Assembly: GCA_016212665.1 (NCBI GenBank)
Contig: JACREZ010000023.1
Coordinates: 1 to 64,000 of the forward strand
Source: Ignavibacteriota bacterium
GTDB taxonomy: Bacteria; Bacteroidota; Ignavibacteria; UBA10030; SZUA-254
Direction: 5' to 3'
DNA length: 64,000 bases
Notes under the pieces: generated by a model
Databases searched by the model: none
What the model saw: the letters and a program-made list of their open reading frames with translations, nothing else
What the model was told of the DNA's origin: nothing
Translations under genes and position numbers: made by a program
Shown: positions 9,308 through 18,913 of the stretch, piece by piece
Position numbering within the stretch: the first letter of the stretch is position 1
How the letters are laid out: each line of letters starts with the position of its first letter

Positions 9308-12300
9308 ATGCTCGATAGAATCATAAAAGCATCATTGAAAAACAGACTCCTCGTCATCATCGCGGGAGTTGCGCTTCTTGTTGTCGGTGCGTTTACCGTT
9401 ACACAAATTCCCGTTGACGTTTTTCCCGACCTCACTGCCCCAACGGTCGTCATCCTCACCGAGGCGCATGGAATGGCAACGGAAGAAGTAGAAACCATGG
9501 TAACGTTTCCCATCGAAACTGCGGCGAACGGTGCTACGGGAGTGCGTCGTGTTCGTTCCTCCTCGGCGATGGGAATTTCGATTATCTGGGTAGAGTTTGA
9601 TTGGGGAACGGATATTTTTATTGCGCGTCAAATCGTCAATGAAAAACTTCAGCTTATCAGCGCTCAATTACCGACAGGAGTCTCTGCTCCTGTTCTCGCT
9701 CCGATTTCTTCAATTATGGGAGAGATTATGCTCGTCAGTGTTGCAAGCGATAACCATTCACAACTCGATGTACGTACGGTTGCCGATTGGACGATTCGGA
9801 AACGGTTGCTTGCAGTTCCGGGTGTGTCGCAAGTCGTTCCGATCGGCGGCGGGAGAAAACAATATCAGGTTCTCGTTGATCCTGATAAGCTTCTCTCATA
9901 CAATGTGTCGGTGGAGGATGTGTTACATGCAGTTGAAGAATCAAATGCAAATTCCTCAGGCGGTGTATTCATGGAGAAGGGGCAAGAGTATTTGATTCGC
10001 GGATTAGGGCGCGTCTATTCAGTGGATGACATTGGCATATCGGTCGTTACAGTGAGAAACAATGTTCCCATCCTCGTCAGCGATGTTGCAGAAATAAAGA
10101 TTGATGCCGCAACGAAAATCGGTGATGGCTCGGTGAATGCAAAACCTGCTGTTGTTATTTCCATTCAGAAACAGCCCGGGGCAAATACACTTGAACTTAC
10201 GGAACGTATCGAAGTAACTCTGGCGGATATTCAAAAAACACTTCCCGAAGGAATGAATATCAACTCACACATCTTCCGTCAGTCGGATTTCATTCAGATT
10301 GCCATCAACAATATTCTTGCCGCACTCCGCGATGGAGCGATTCTCGTCATCATTATTCTTATCCTGTTTCTTGGCAATGTTCGGACAACCTTCATCTCGC
10401 TAACAGCAATGCCGCTCTCTCTCATCTTTGCAATTTTTGTGATGAAGTTCTTTGATATTACTATCAATACGATGACACTCGGTGGAATGGCGATTGCGAT
10501 TGGCGCGATTGTGGATGATGCAATCATTGATGTCGAAAATGTGTTCAGGCGATTGAAAGAGAATTCGAAGAAAGAGGAGAGTGAACGCCACCCCACGTTT
10601 GACGTTATCTTCGATGCTTCGCGTGAGATACGTTCATCCATCGTGAATGCCACACTCATCATCATCGTTGTTTTTTTGCCGCTCTTTTTCCTGAGCGGAG
10701 TTGAAGGACGGTTGCTCGCGCCGCTTGGGATTGCCTACATCGCCTCCATCGGTGCATCGCTGATTGTCGCGTTAACAATTACTCCCGCACTCTGTTTCTA
10801 CTTATTACCGCGTGCGAAGTTCATGGCGAAAGATGGAGATAGTACTGTTGTAAGCGTGTTGAAACGAATGTATCTGAAAACGCTCAATCGGGTTCTGGCA
10901 AAACCAACGGCAATCCTTATTGGCGCGGCAATAGCATTAGTTGTTGCACTTGCGATTCTGCCGTTTCTCGGTCGGGCATTTCTGCCTGAGTTTAACGAGG
11001 GCTCGCTTACCATCAGCGTTGTAACGATGCCCGGAACATCGTTGGATGAATCAAACAAATTGGGAAATCTGGTGGAACAAATTCTGCTTGAACATCCTTG
11101 TATCAAATCAACAGCGCGGAGAACGGGACGCGCAGAACTTGATGAACACGCTCAGGGTGTCAACTCCGCCGAGCTGGATGCACGGTTCGAGCTTGATGAC
11201 CGCTCGAAAGAACAAATGCTCAATGAACTTCGGAAAAGTTTAACGGTTGTCCCCGGAACAAATATTACGATTGGTCAACCGCTCGGACATCGCATTGACC
11301 ACATGTTAAGCGGGACACGAGCAAATATTGCAGTGAAGATTTTCGGTTCAGATTTGCAACGACTTCGTTTGCTTGCTGAAACGGTGAGAAAGCAGATGGA
11401 GACAGTGGAAGGCGTTGCTGACCTTGCAGTCGAACAGCAAATGGATGTTCCGCAGATTCGTATCAAAGCGAACAGGCTTGCAATGGCAAAATACGGAATG
11501 ACGGTTGCCGATTTTTCCGAAGCAATTGATGTTGCGTTCAATGGCGAGGTAGTATCGCAAGTGCTTGAAGGACAGAAATCATTCGATTTGCTTGTACGTT
11601 ACAATGACAACCATCGGGGAAGTATTGAAAAAATTAAACAAGCTCTCTTTGATACACCGTCCGGGAAAAAGATTCCTATTCAGGAACTTGCAACCATCAC
11701 TTCGGAAAAAGGAGCGAACAGCATCAGCAGGGAAAATGTTCAGCGTAAAATTGTTGTGCAGGCAAACGTTGCGGGACGGGATTTGAGAAGTGTCATCGAG
11801 GATATACAAAAACTTGTCGGAGCGAATGTCTCGTTTCCTGAAGGATATTATGTCGAGTACGGTGGTCAGTTCGAGAGCGAACAACGGGCGACGCGCATCA
11901 TCGCTCTCCTCAGTCTTGCCGCAATTCTCGCAATCTACCTGATATTGTATCTTGAATTCCGTTCATTCAAAACGGCGTTATTAGTGATGGTAAATCTTCC
12001 TCTCGCGCTCATTGGCGGCGTGATTGCAGTTTTCTTTTCCAATGGTATTATCAGTATCGCATCGTTGGTTGGATTCATCACGTTGTTCGGTATTGCAACA
12101 CGCAACGGAATCCTGATGGTATCGCACTACAACCATCTCATCGAAGAAGGAGTGAAGTTTCGTGAAGCAATCGTTCGCGGTTCGTTAGAGCGACTCAGTC
12201 CGATTCTCATGACGGCGTTGTCAGCCGGTCTTGCGCTTATTCCGCTTGCGATTGCCGGCAGTGAACCGGGAAACGAGATTCAATCACCGATGGCAATTGT

Positions 12301-12385
12301 TATTCTTGGCGGCTTACTCAGTTCAACTGCTTTGAATATGATTGTGATACCCGCGCTGTATGTGAAGTTTGGAAACAGGAAGTAA
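9308..12385 (+). CDS. Heavy-metal efflux RND pump (CusA/CzcA family)
   Basis: 1025 aa, the full length of an HME-RND permease: 12 membrane segments and two large periplasmic loops. The TM4 motif reads IAIGAIVDDAIIDVEN. As I recall the family, CusA-type pumps have IAIGAxVDxAI here, whereas CzcA-type pumps have a DFG-containing version, so monovalent Cu(I)/Ag(I) is the better guess; this is inference. A purine-rich Shine-Dalgarno (AGAGGGAAGAAG) precedes the start. It lies 18 bp after the adaptor gene and forms one operon with it. Confidence 0.88.
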   Translation: MLDRIIKASLKNRLLVIIAGVALLVVGAFTVTQIPVDVFPDLTAPTVVILTEAHGMATEEVETMVTFPIETAANGATGVRRVRSSSAMGISIIWVEFDWGTDIFIARQIVNEKLQLISAQLPTGVSAPVLAPISSIMGEIMLVSVASDNHSQLDVRTVADWTIRKRLLAVPGVSQVVPIGGGRKQYQVLVDPDKLLSYNVSVEDVLHAVEESNANSSGGVFMEKGQEYLIRGLGRVYSVDDIGISVVTVRNNVPILVSDVAEIKIDAATKIGDGSVNAKPAVVISIQKQPGANTLELTERIEVTLADIQKTLPEGMNINSHIFRQSDFIQIAINNILAALRDGAILVIIILILFLGNVRTTFISLTAMPLSLIFAIFVMKFFDITINTMTLGGMAIAIGAIVDDAIIDVENVFRRLKENSKKEESERHPTFDVIFDASREIRSSIVNATLIIIVVFLPLFFLSGVEGRLLAPLGIAYIASIGASLIVALTITPALCFYLLPRAKFMAKDGDSTVVSVLKRMYLKTLNRVLAKPTAILIGAAIALVVALAILPFLGRAFLPEFNEGSLTISVVTMPGTSLDESNKLGNLVEQILLEHPCIKSTARRTGRAELDEHAQGVNSAELDARFELDDRSKEQMLNELRKSLTVVPGTNITIGQPLGHRIDHMLSGTRANIAVKIFGSDLQRLRLLAETVRKQMETVEGVADLAVEQQMDVPQIRIKANRLAMAKYGMTVADFSEAIDVAFNGEVVSQVLEGQKSFDLLVRYNDNHRGSIEKIKQALFDTPSGKKIPIQELATITSEKGANSISRENVQRKIVVQANVAGRDLRSVIEDIQKLVGANVSFPEGYYVEYGGQFESEQRATRIIALLSLAAILAIYLILYLEFRSFKTALLVMVNLPLALIGGVIAVFFSNGIISIASLVGFITLFGIATRNGILMVSHYNHLIEEGVKFREAIVRGSLERLSPILMTALSAGLALIPLAIAGSEPGNEIQSPMAIVILGGLLSSTALNMIVIPALYVKFGNRK

Positions 12386-12503
12386 ATGAAAAGATAATTC
12401 AACGTGGTTGATTCTGAAGTTTATGGTAAGAATGTCGGGAGAATTATTCGATAATACGTTGGAATGAATTATTTTCTCCAAACATTTCGTATCTTTCTCC
12501 TCA

Positions 12504-14264
12504 ATGAAATCGCTCCTTCGCCTCAAACCATATCTCTGGAAATACAAGAAAACGCTTCTCTTTGGTTTCATCACAGTTATTGCAAGTAATTTGTTTACTG
12601 TGGTTCAACCGAAATTAATCGGTCGTGCGGTTGATGAATTAAAACGAGGATTGGAAATCAGACAGATTGATGAATGGACGCTGGCACAATATGCGGCAAT
12701 CATAGTCGGATTGACATTGGTTGCCGGCGTGTTTACGTTCCTGACGCGGCAAACAATCATCGTCATTTCGCGGCACATCGAGTTTGATATCCGGAACGAT
12801 TTTCTGGCGCACATCCAGAAACTCCCTCTTTCGTATTTTCAAAATACTCCCACCGGCGATTTGATGGCGCACTCTACCAACGATATCGGCGCGGTGCGAA
12901 ACGTTCTCGGTCCCGGCGTTATGTACCCGACCGATACGCTCATGACCTTCAGCATGACGCTCGCGATGATGTTTGCCGCCGATTGGCAGTTGACATTGTA
13001 CGCGCTTCTTCCGCTTCCGTTCGTTTCGTTTGCGGTTTATAAACTTGGCAAAATTGTCCACAAGAAATTTGAAGAGCGGCAACAGCAATTCTCCGAAATC
13101 ACGATGCGGGCGCAGGAAAATCTTTCCGGCATTCGCATCGTGCAGGCGTACGTGCGGGAGAACTACGAGATTGAACTCTTTGAGAAACTCAGCTTCGATT
13201 ACCTGAAACGTAATTTGGTTCTGGCAAAAGTTCAATCCATTATGTGGCCCCTGATGTTTCTGCTTGTCGGTTGTTCGCTCGTCATCACGGTGTATGTCGG
13301 CGGACTGAAAGTGATTGACGGAGAAATGTCCATCGGTACGCTCACAGCATTTTTTGGTTATTTGATTTTGCTTATCTGGCCCATGATTGCATTCGGTTGG
13401 GTGACAAACATTTTACAGCAGGGCGCCGCTTCAATGGAACGACTCGGGAAAATATTCGATACGGTTCCTGAGATTCAAAATTCAAACGAGACAGATTTTT
13501 CCATCAAGGAAATTCAAGGAACGATTGAGTTTAGAAATGTTTCGTTCACACACAAAGGAGCGAGTAAGCAAACGCTCGAAAAACTCAACCTGAAGATTGA
13601 GCAGGGAGTAACACTTGCGATTGTCGGTTACACCGGTTCGGGAAAATCGTCGCTCATTAATCTCATTCCCCGTTTGTATGATGTTACGGATGGTGAGTTG
13701 CTTATTGACGGGATTGATGTAAAAAAAATTCCGCTGGAGGTTCTGCGACAACACATCGGCTATGTTCCACAGGAGACATTTCTTTTTTCCGATTCGATTG
13801 CCGACAACATTTCTTACGGCACTGATAACGGAACGGAAGAACATGTCAGAGAAGTTGCCGAGATTTCCCAAATCGCCAAAGACATTCAGGAGTTTCCGAA
13901 AGGATTTGAAACGATGATTGGCGAACGAGGCATCACACTCTCCGGCGGACAGAAGCAACGAACAAGCATCGCCCGCGCCATTATGCGCAATCCCAAAATT
14001 TTAATTCTTGATGATTCCCTCTCTGCAGTTGATACTTATACCGAAGAAGAAATTCTGAAGCGACTTCGCACTGTCATGAAGAACCGAACGAGCATTATCA
14101 TCAGTCACCGAATTTCCACAGTTAAGGATGCTGATTTGATAGTTGTCTTAGATAAGGGGCAAATTAAAGAACAAGGTTCACACAGTGAATTGTTGGAGCT
14201 TGGTGGAATTTATGCTGAATTGTATGAGAAGCAACTTCTTGAACAAGAATTAGAAATGCTATGA
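12504..14264 (+). CDS. ABC exporter half-transporter 1 (degenerate site)
   Basis: 586 aa: a six-helix ABC exporter membrane domain (about 15-310) and a nucleotide-binding domain. Motifs: Walker A GYTGSGKSS, Q-loop YVPQETFLF, signature LSGGQKQR, Walker B ILILDDSLSAVD, H-loop SHRIST. The residue after the Walker B Asp is Asp instead of the catalytic Glu. It pairs with the next ABC gene (14398), which has a canonical Glu but an altered signature. The pair therefore matches asymmetric heterodimeric exporters of the TM287/288 or BmrCD type. Substrate unknown, either drugs or lipids. Confidence 0.9.
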   Translation: MKSLLRLKPYLWKYKKTLLFGFITVIASNLFTVVQPKLIGRAVDELKRGLEIRQIDEWTLAQYAAIIVGLTLVAGVFTFLTRQTIIVISRHIEFDIRNDFLAHIQKLPLSYFQNTPTGDLMAHSTNDIGAVRNVLGPGVMYPTDTLMTFSMTLAMMFAADWQLTLYALLPLPFVSFAVYKLGKIVHKKFEERQQQFSEITMRAQENLSGIRIVQAYVRENYEIELFEKLSFDYLKRNLVLAKVQSIMWPLMFLLVGCSLVITVYVGGLKVIDGEMSIGTLTAFFGYLILLIWPMIAFGWVTNILQQGAASMERLGKIFDTVPEIQNSNETDFSIKEIQGTIEFRNVSFTHKGASKQTLEKLNLKIEQGVTLAIVGYTGSGKSSLINLIPRLYDVTDGELLIDGIDVKKIPLEVLRQHIGYVPQETFLFSDSIADNISYGTDNGTEEHVREVAEISQIAKDIQEFPKGFETMIGERGITLSGGQKQRTSIARAIMRNPKILILDDSLSAVDTYTEEEILKRLRTVMKNRTSIIISHRISTVKDADLIVVLDKGQIKEQGSHSELLELGGIYAELYEKQLLEQELEML

Positions 14265-14294
14265 CACAGGTAAACGAAACCTACTTACTCACTG

Positions 14295-14366
14295 TGTCAT
14301 TCCCGTGCCAACGGGAATCCAAAATCATCGAGAGCGAAATGGATTCCTGCTTTCGCAGGAATGACA
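14295..14366. repeat. REPIN-like doublet repeat
   Basis: Two hairpins (ATTCCCGT-GCCA-ACGGGAAT and ATTCCTGC-TTTC-GCAGGAAT) are enclosed by the inverted ends TGTCATTCC (14295-14303) and GGAATGACA (14358-14366). The whole 72-nt unit can fold back on itself, as REP doublets do. It sits between the two halves of the ABC exporter operon. Confidence 0.75.
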
Positions 14367-14397
14367 ATGCATACGATTTGACTTTTTGATTTGATCA

Positions 14398-16251
14398 ATG
14401 AACGAAGAAGAAATCCTCGGTAAAGCCTACGACACCCGTTTAATGAAACGGCTTCTCAGATACTTGAAGCCGTATCGCTGGCATGTGGTGATTGGTATCG
14501 GACTCAGCGTGATTGTTGCCGGGATGGAAGCGGTGCGCCCGTGGTTTACACAACATGCGGTTGATGTCAACATCAAGCAAGGAGACAAAACCGGATTGCT
14601 GATTACCGCTGTCGTTTTCTTTCTTGTATTGATTTTGCGCGGGTTGATTCAGTATGCGAATACGTACCTGACACAGTGGGTCGGACAAAAAGCTATCTTC
14701 GATTTGCGGATGGAAGTCTTCAAGCATCTGCAGGGGTTAGGGCTGAAATTCTTCGACCGGAATCCGATTGGGCGATTGGTTACCCGCGTTACAAACGACA
14801 TCGAAGTGCTGAATGAAATGTTTGCGTCGGGAATCGTCATGGTCTTCAGCGATGTCTTTACGATTGCAGGAATTGTGTGGTTCATGTTTTCCATGAACTG
14901 GGAACTTGCGCTTATTTCCCTCAGTGTTGTCCCGATTTTATTTTATGGAACATTTCTGTTCAGAAAGAAAGCGCGGGAGACGTACCGGGATGTCCGGCTT
15001 CATCTTGCCCGCATCAACACATTCATGCAGGAACATATCACCGGCATGATGGTTGACCAAATTTTCAACCGCGAGAAGAAATCGTATCACAAATTTTCCG
15101 GCATCAATGCCGATTTACGCGACGCTCATGTACGCTCAATCTTTTATTACGCACTCTTTTATCCCGGAATTGATTTGGTCGGTGCTGTTGCAATCGGTTT
15201 GTTGCTTTGGTACGCAGGACTCGATTCACTTGGCGGTAACATAACAGTCGGAACCGTGATGGCGTTTTTGCAATTCAACGAAATGTTCTGGCGTCCCATT
15301 CGCGATTTGTCTGAGAAATACAATATCATGCAAACAGCGATGGCATCATCAGAGCGCGTCTTCAAATTGCTTGACGACAATACAAAAGTTGAGTACACGG
15401 TTCCGATTGATGATTCACGATTGAAGGTTCACAATTCACAACTTGCGCCACAGGCGCATCCGCCTTTGGCGGACACAACTCACGACTCACCATTTAAGGG
15501 AAGAATCGAATTCAAGAATGTCTGGTTCGCCTACGATAAAGAAGACTGGGTGCTAAAGAACGTTACACTGAAGATTGAGCCGGGGGAAACAGTGGCGATT
15601 GTCGGACATACGGGCGCGGGGAAAACGACCATTACGAATTTGCTCTGCCGTTTTTACGAATTCCAGCGCGGTGAAATTCTTGTTGATGGAATTGATATCA
15701 GATTGTTCAACAAAGAAGATTTGAGAAAACATATCGCCATTGTGTTGCAGGATGTGTTTCTCTTTTCGGGCGACATCAAAACAAACATCACTCTGGGGAA
15801 CGAAGAAATTTCGTCTGATAGAATGAAGGCGGCGGCGAGAGTTGTTGGCGCTCATCGGTTCATCGAGGCGTTGCCGAATCAGTACGATGCGGAAGTGAAA
15901 GAGCGCGGCTCAACGCTTTCCGTCGGACAAAAGCAGTTGATTTCCTTCGCGCGTGCGCTTGCCGTTCATCCCAAGATACTGATTCTCGATGAAGCGACAT
16001 CAAGTGTGGATACCGAAACCGAAATTTTAATCCAACAAGCAATAAGAAAGTTGTTGCAAGGAAGAACTTCCATTGTCGTTGCGCATCGTCTCTCAACCAT
16101 TCAGCGGGCGAACAAGATTATCGTCATGCACAAAGGTGAAATCCGTGAGATGGGAACGCATCAGGAATTGCTTGTGCTTGGCGGAATTTACTACAAGTTG
16201 TATCAACTACAGTATAAAGAGCAGGAAAAATTAACCACGGATATTCACTGA
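14398..16251 (+). CDS. ABC exporter half-transporter 2 (consensus site)
   Basis: 617 aa: six transmembrane helices, then a nucleotide-binding domain with Walker A GHTGAGKTT, Q-loop VLQDVFLFSGD, signature LSVGQKQL, Walker B ILILDEATSSVD (catalytic Glu present) and H-loop AHRLST. The signature has Val where the first Gly of LSGGQ is expected, which complements the Asp-for-Glu change in the partner. One composite site should thus be consensus and the other degenerate. A repeat-derived linker insertion lies at residues ~338-365. The last residues (TTDIH) come from another intergenic repeat that overlaps the stop. Confidence 0.9.
   Translation: MNEEEILGKAYDTRLMKRLLRYLKPYRWHVVIGIGLSVIVAGMEAVRPWFTQHAVDVNIKQGDKTGLLITAVVFFLVLILRGLIQYANTYLTQWVGQKAIFDLRMEVFKHLQGLGLKFFDRNPIGRLVTRVTNDIEVLNEMFASGIVMVFSDVFTIAGIVWFMFSMNWELALISLSVVPILFYGTFLFRKKARETYRDVRLHLARINTFMQEHITGMMVDQIFNREKKSYHKFSGINADLRDAHVRSIFYYALFYPGIDLVGAVAIGLLLWYAGLDSLGGNITVGTVMAFLQFNEMFWRPIRDLSEKYNIMQTAMASSERVFKLLDDNTKVEYTVPIDDSRLKVHNSQLAPQAHPPLADTTHDSPFKGRIEFKNVWFAYDKEDWVLKNVTLKIEPGETVAIVGHTGAGKTTITNLLCRFYEFQRGEILVDGIDIRLFNKEDLRKHIAIVLQDVFLFSGDIKTNITLGNEEISSDRMKAAARVVGAHRFIEALPNQYDAEVKERGSTLSVGQKQLISFARALAVHPKILILDEATSSVDTETEILIQQAIRKLLQGRTSIVVAHRLSTIQRANKIIVMHKGEIREMGTHQELLVLGGIYYKLYQLQYKEQEKLTTDIH
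15412..15493 (+). repeat. In-frame repeat insertion in the ABC exporter linker
   Basis: The block carries two adjacent perfect hairpins, TGCGCC-ACA-GGCGCA (15444-15458) and TCCGCC-TTT-GGCGGA (15459-15473), set between CACGATTGAAGGTTCACAA-type words. It encodes a low-complexity linker (residues ~338-365, SRLKVHNSQLAPQAHPPLAD) between the membrane and nucleotide-binding domains. The hairpins and the absence of a comparable block in the partner subunit point to an inserted element. Confidence 0.65.
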
Positions 16252-16316
16252 AAAAGCCACAGATAAAACGCGGATTATGTCTGTGTAAATCCGTTACATC
16301 CGTGTAATCCGTGATG
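16231..16316. repeat. Intergenic ACCACGGAT / ATCCGTG repeat overlapping a stop codon
   Basis: The segment starts inside the ABC gene (ACCACGGATATTCACTGA, where TGA is the stop) and ends with ATCCGTGTAATCCGTG. CACGGAT and ATCCGTG words are inverted across it. The downstream gap to 16386 holds no gene. Confidence 0.55.
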
Positions 16317-16386
16317 AATTATTATGGAACATTTTGTAACTTCCGTTGGTACAATCTCAAGTTAAAAACAAAAAACAAGGTGACTT

Positions 16387-17829
16387 ATGAAATACTTATT
16401 GATTTTCTCAATTCTTCTAACTCTCACGACTTCGTTTGGTTTAGCACAAACAAAACAAGCGGAACGAACTTCTGTTGACCTCACTATTTATAATCAGAAT
16501 CTTTCCTTGATTCGGGAAGAGCGTGTATTGAAATTGCCCAAAGGAACAAGTAGGGTTGTTGTCCCGGACATCCCTGAGACAATTGACGGCACTTCCGTCC
16601 ATTTCCTCAGCCTGACTGCGCCCGATGCGGTGAAAGTGCTCGAACAAAATTATCAATACGATTTGGTGAATCAAAATAAATTGATGGAAAAATATATCGG
16701 CAAGCAGGTAGAGTTCGTCCGGCTTGATGAATCAACGAAGAAGGAATTTACTGTTGAAGGAAAAATCCTTTCCATCAACCCGCTTGTGGCGGAAGTGAAA
16801 GAGAAAATCGAAATCAATCCCGCCGGGCGATTAGTTCTTCCATCGCTCCCTGAAGGATTGATTCTTCGACCGCAACTTGAGTGGCTTGTTTCGAACTCGA
16901 AAGAAGGAGAACACAAAACGGAAATCAGTTACTTGGCGGGGCAACTTTCGTGGTCATGCAATTACGTTGTGTTGTTGAATAAAGAAGACACAAAACTTGA
17001 TATGACGGGTTGGGTGACGCTGATAAATAATTCGGGGACAACATTCAAGGATGCAGGATTGAAATTAGTTGCAGGCGATGTGAATATTGTCCGGCAACAA
17101 TTTGATTATGAGGCGCGTGGAGTGATGGCGATGAAAACAATGGATGCCGCCGAACCGCAATTCAAACAGACAGATTTATTTGAGTATAAACTTTATTCGC
17201 TTCAACGGAAAACCGATTTGAAAGATAATGAGACAAAGCAAATCGAATTAACGTCCGGGAAGAATGTAGCAAGTAAAAAAGTGTTCATCTACGACGGGAT
17301 GTCGAACGAGTGGCGGTGGTACCGGAATAACTACTCGTATCGTTCGGAGGGAAATTTCGGTCAACAGTCAAATCCCAAAGTCGGTGTATTCGTGACATTC
17401 AAAAATGAAAAGGATGCGGGACTTGGAATTGCATTGCCAAAAGGAAAAGTACGTGTCTATAAACGGGATGACGAAGGAAAAGAACAATTCATCGGCGAGG
17501 ACGAGATTGACCACACTCCGAAAGATGAGGAACTTCGTCTCTACTTAGGCAATGCGTTTGATATTGTTGGCGAGCGTGTACAGAAAGATTTCAAATCGTT
17601 TTCGAACGGGCGGGTTGTCGAGGAAACTATCGAAATCAAAGTTCGCAATCATAAATCTGAACAAGCGGAAGTTCTTGTGTATGAACACCCTTGGCGATGG
17701 AGCGAATGGGAAATCACCAAGAGCAACACCGAGTGGCAGAAGGTTGACCAATCCACACTCAAGTTTCCTGTGAAGATTGCAAAGGATGGGGAGAAAGTGG
17801 TGACGTACACGATTAGATATTCGTGGTGA
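16387..17829 (+). CDS. DUF4139-type exported protein
   Basis: 480 aa with signal peptide MKYLLIFSILLTLTTSFGLAQ. The body reads like DUF4139 (mucoidy inhibitor A-like) proteins: an N-terminal VDLTIYNQNLSLIREERVLKLPKGTSRV segment, a central SYLAGQLSWSCNYVVLL strand region and a C-terminal LRLYLGNAFDIVGER...VYEHPW segment. Predominantly beta, probably periplasmic or surface associated. Function unknown. It is flanked by repeat DNA upstream and a strong terminator downstream, so it may be monocistronic. Confidence 0.75.
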   Translation: MKYLLIFSILLTLTTSFGLAQTKQAERTSVDLTIYNQNLSLIREERVLKLPKGTSRVVVPDIPETIDGTSVHFLSLTAPDAVKVLEQNYQYDLVNQNKLMEKYIGKQVEFVRLDESTKKEFTVEGKILSINPLVAEVKEKIEINPAGRLVLPSLPEGLILRPQLEWLVSNSKEGEHKTEISYLAGQLSWSCNYVVLLNKEDTKLDMTGWVTLINNSGTTFKDAGLKLVAGDVNIVRQQFDYEARGVMAMKTMDAAEPQFKQTDLFEYKLYSLQRKTDLKDNETKQIELTSGKNVASKKVFIYDGMSNEWRWYRNNYSYRSEGNFGQQSNPKVGVFVTFKNEKDAGLGIALPKGKVRVYKRDDEGKEQFIGEDEIDHTPKDEELRLYLGNAFDIVGERVQKDFKSFSNGRVVEETIEIKVRNHKSEQAEVLVYEHPWRWSEWEITKSNTEWQKVDQSTLKFPVKIAKDGEKVVTYTIRYSW

Positions 17830-17888
17830 TGATTAGTTTGATTCATTGTTGACGGTTGACAGTTCGTAGTTTGTCCTCATCAAGGTAG

Positions 17889-17926
17889 AAAGCGTTAGAG
17901 AAAGTAATTTCTGTAACGCTTTTTTG
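17889..17926 (+). terminator. Rho-independent terminator
   Basis: AAAGCGTTA and TAACGCTTT arms are separated by a short loop and followed by a T tract. It ends transcription of the DUF4139 gene. The rest of the gap (17927-18134) is AT-rich and shows no gene. Confidence 0.8.
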
Positions 17927-18134
17927 TTGTATTGTTCAACACGTACAATTGAATAATTCATCACTACGCTTACTTGTTGCTGTATAATTATTTAGCAGAA
18001 TATTTCTTGATTCGATTCGGTTTGTGTTGAAGGATGCAACGCTTACCAAGTTGAAGTTTTCTACACAATCGAAATTTTCCTTCTTTTCAATTTCTTTTTA
18101 GCTGATTTATCGGAGTTGTTCGGGTACGTCTTCG

Positions 18135-18150
18135 TGGCACAATTCTTTCC
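18135..18150 (+). promoter_or_regulatory. Possible sigma54 promoter for the redox operon
   Basis: TGGCAC-AATTC-TTTCC matches the sigma54 -24 element exactly, with five spacer bases, but has TTTC where the -12 element TTGC is expected. It lies about 85 bp before the first redox gene, and an inverted TGAGCC-N13-GGCTCA follows it. An NtrC-family activator is encoded in the same cluster. The -12 mismatch makes this tentative. Confidence 0.4.
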
Positions 18151-18235
18151 TTAGTAATGAGCAAATGAGCCTGCTGTTTCATTCGGCTCACAAGTGAAAA
18201 CTATTTGAACATTAACTACCTAAGGAATTACAAAA

Positions 18236-18913
18236 ATGACTGTACTATTTGTCATTGCAACTATCATTGTCTTTTTAACTATTGATTGGTTCGTGCGAAG
18301 AGCGAAGGAACGGAAAGCCGCTCCCGTTCTCGCACAGAAACCTGTCATGCAATCTTTTTCCGTCCGTACGCCGGAAGGAATTTACTTCGCGCCTTCCCAC
18401 ACATGGATGAATCTCTTCCCGTCCGGCAAAGTCAGAATCGGAATTGACGATTTTGTCAGCCGTATGTTGGATAAACCACGTGTCACGATGCTGAAAAAGG
18501 CAGGCGAGAAAGTCGGAAAAGGTGAACCAATTTTATTACTTCAGGAAAATGAACACTCGATGACCGTTCGTTCTCCCATCGAATGTGAAATCCTCAATAC
18601 GAATGAAGATTTGCTACAACATCCTGACCTGATGCAAACAAATCTCTTCAGCGATGGCTGGGCATACACAATTAAACCAACACGGTTTGCAGATTTACGC
18701 TCGCTCATGCTCGGTCCCGATACGCGCTCGTGGATGAACCGTGAGTTTGCACGGCTGAGAGATTTCGTTGCAGGCATTGGCGGAAGCGAACCGGTCCCCG
18801 CATTATTGCAGGATGGCGGACTTCCCGTTGCCGGCGCGATGAAGACGATGAGCAAAGAACTCTGTCGGCAATTTGAACATGAATTCCTCTCTGTCACTGA
18901 AAGGGAGATGTAA
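18236..18913 (+). CDS. Membrane-anchored GcvH-like protein lacking lipoyl lysine
   Basis: 225 aa with one N-terminal membrane helix (VLFVIATIIVFLTIDWFV). Residues ~50-150 follow the glycine-cleavage H-protein fold: YFAPSHTWMNLFPSGKVRIGIDDF, GEKVGKGEPILLLQENEHSMTVRSPIECEI. In H protein the lysine eight residues before the Pro of the SP pair is lipoylated; here that position is Glu and no Lys is near. A lipoyl cofactor is therefore unlikely. The C-terminal LLQDGGLPVAGAM resembles the end of the second GcvH-like protein (20901). First gene of a four-gene redox operon, overlapping the ferredoxin gene by 1 bp (TAATG). Confidence 0.75.
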   Translation: MTVLFVIATIIVFLTIDWFVRRAKERKAAPVLAQKPVMQSFSVRTPEGIYFAPSHTWMNLFPSGKVRIGIDDFVSRMLDKPRVTMLKKAGEKVGKGEPILLLQENEHSMTVRSPIECEILNTNEDLLQHPDLMQTNLFSDGWAYTIKPTRFADLRSLMLGPDTRSWMNREFARLRDFVAGIGGSEPVPALLQDGGLPVAGAMKTMSKELCRQFEHEFLSVTEREM

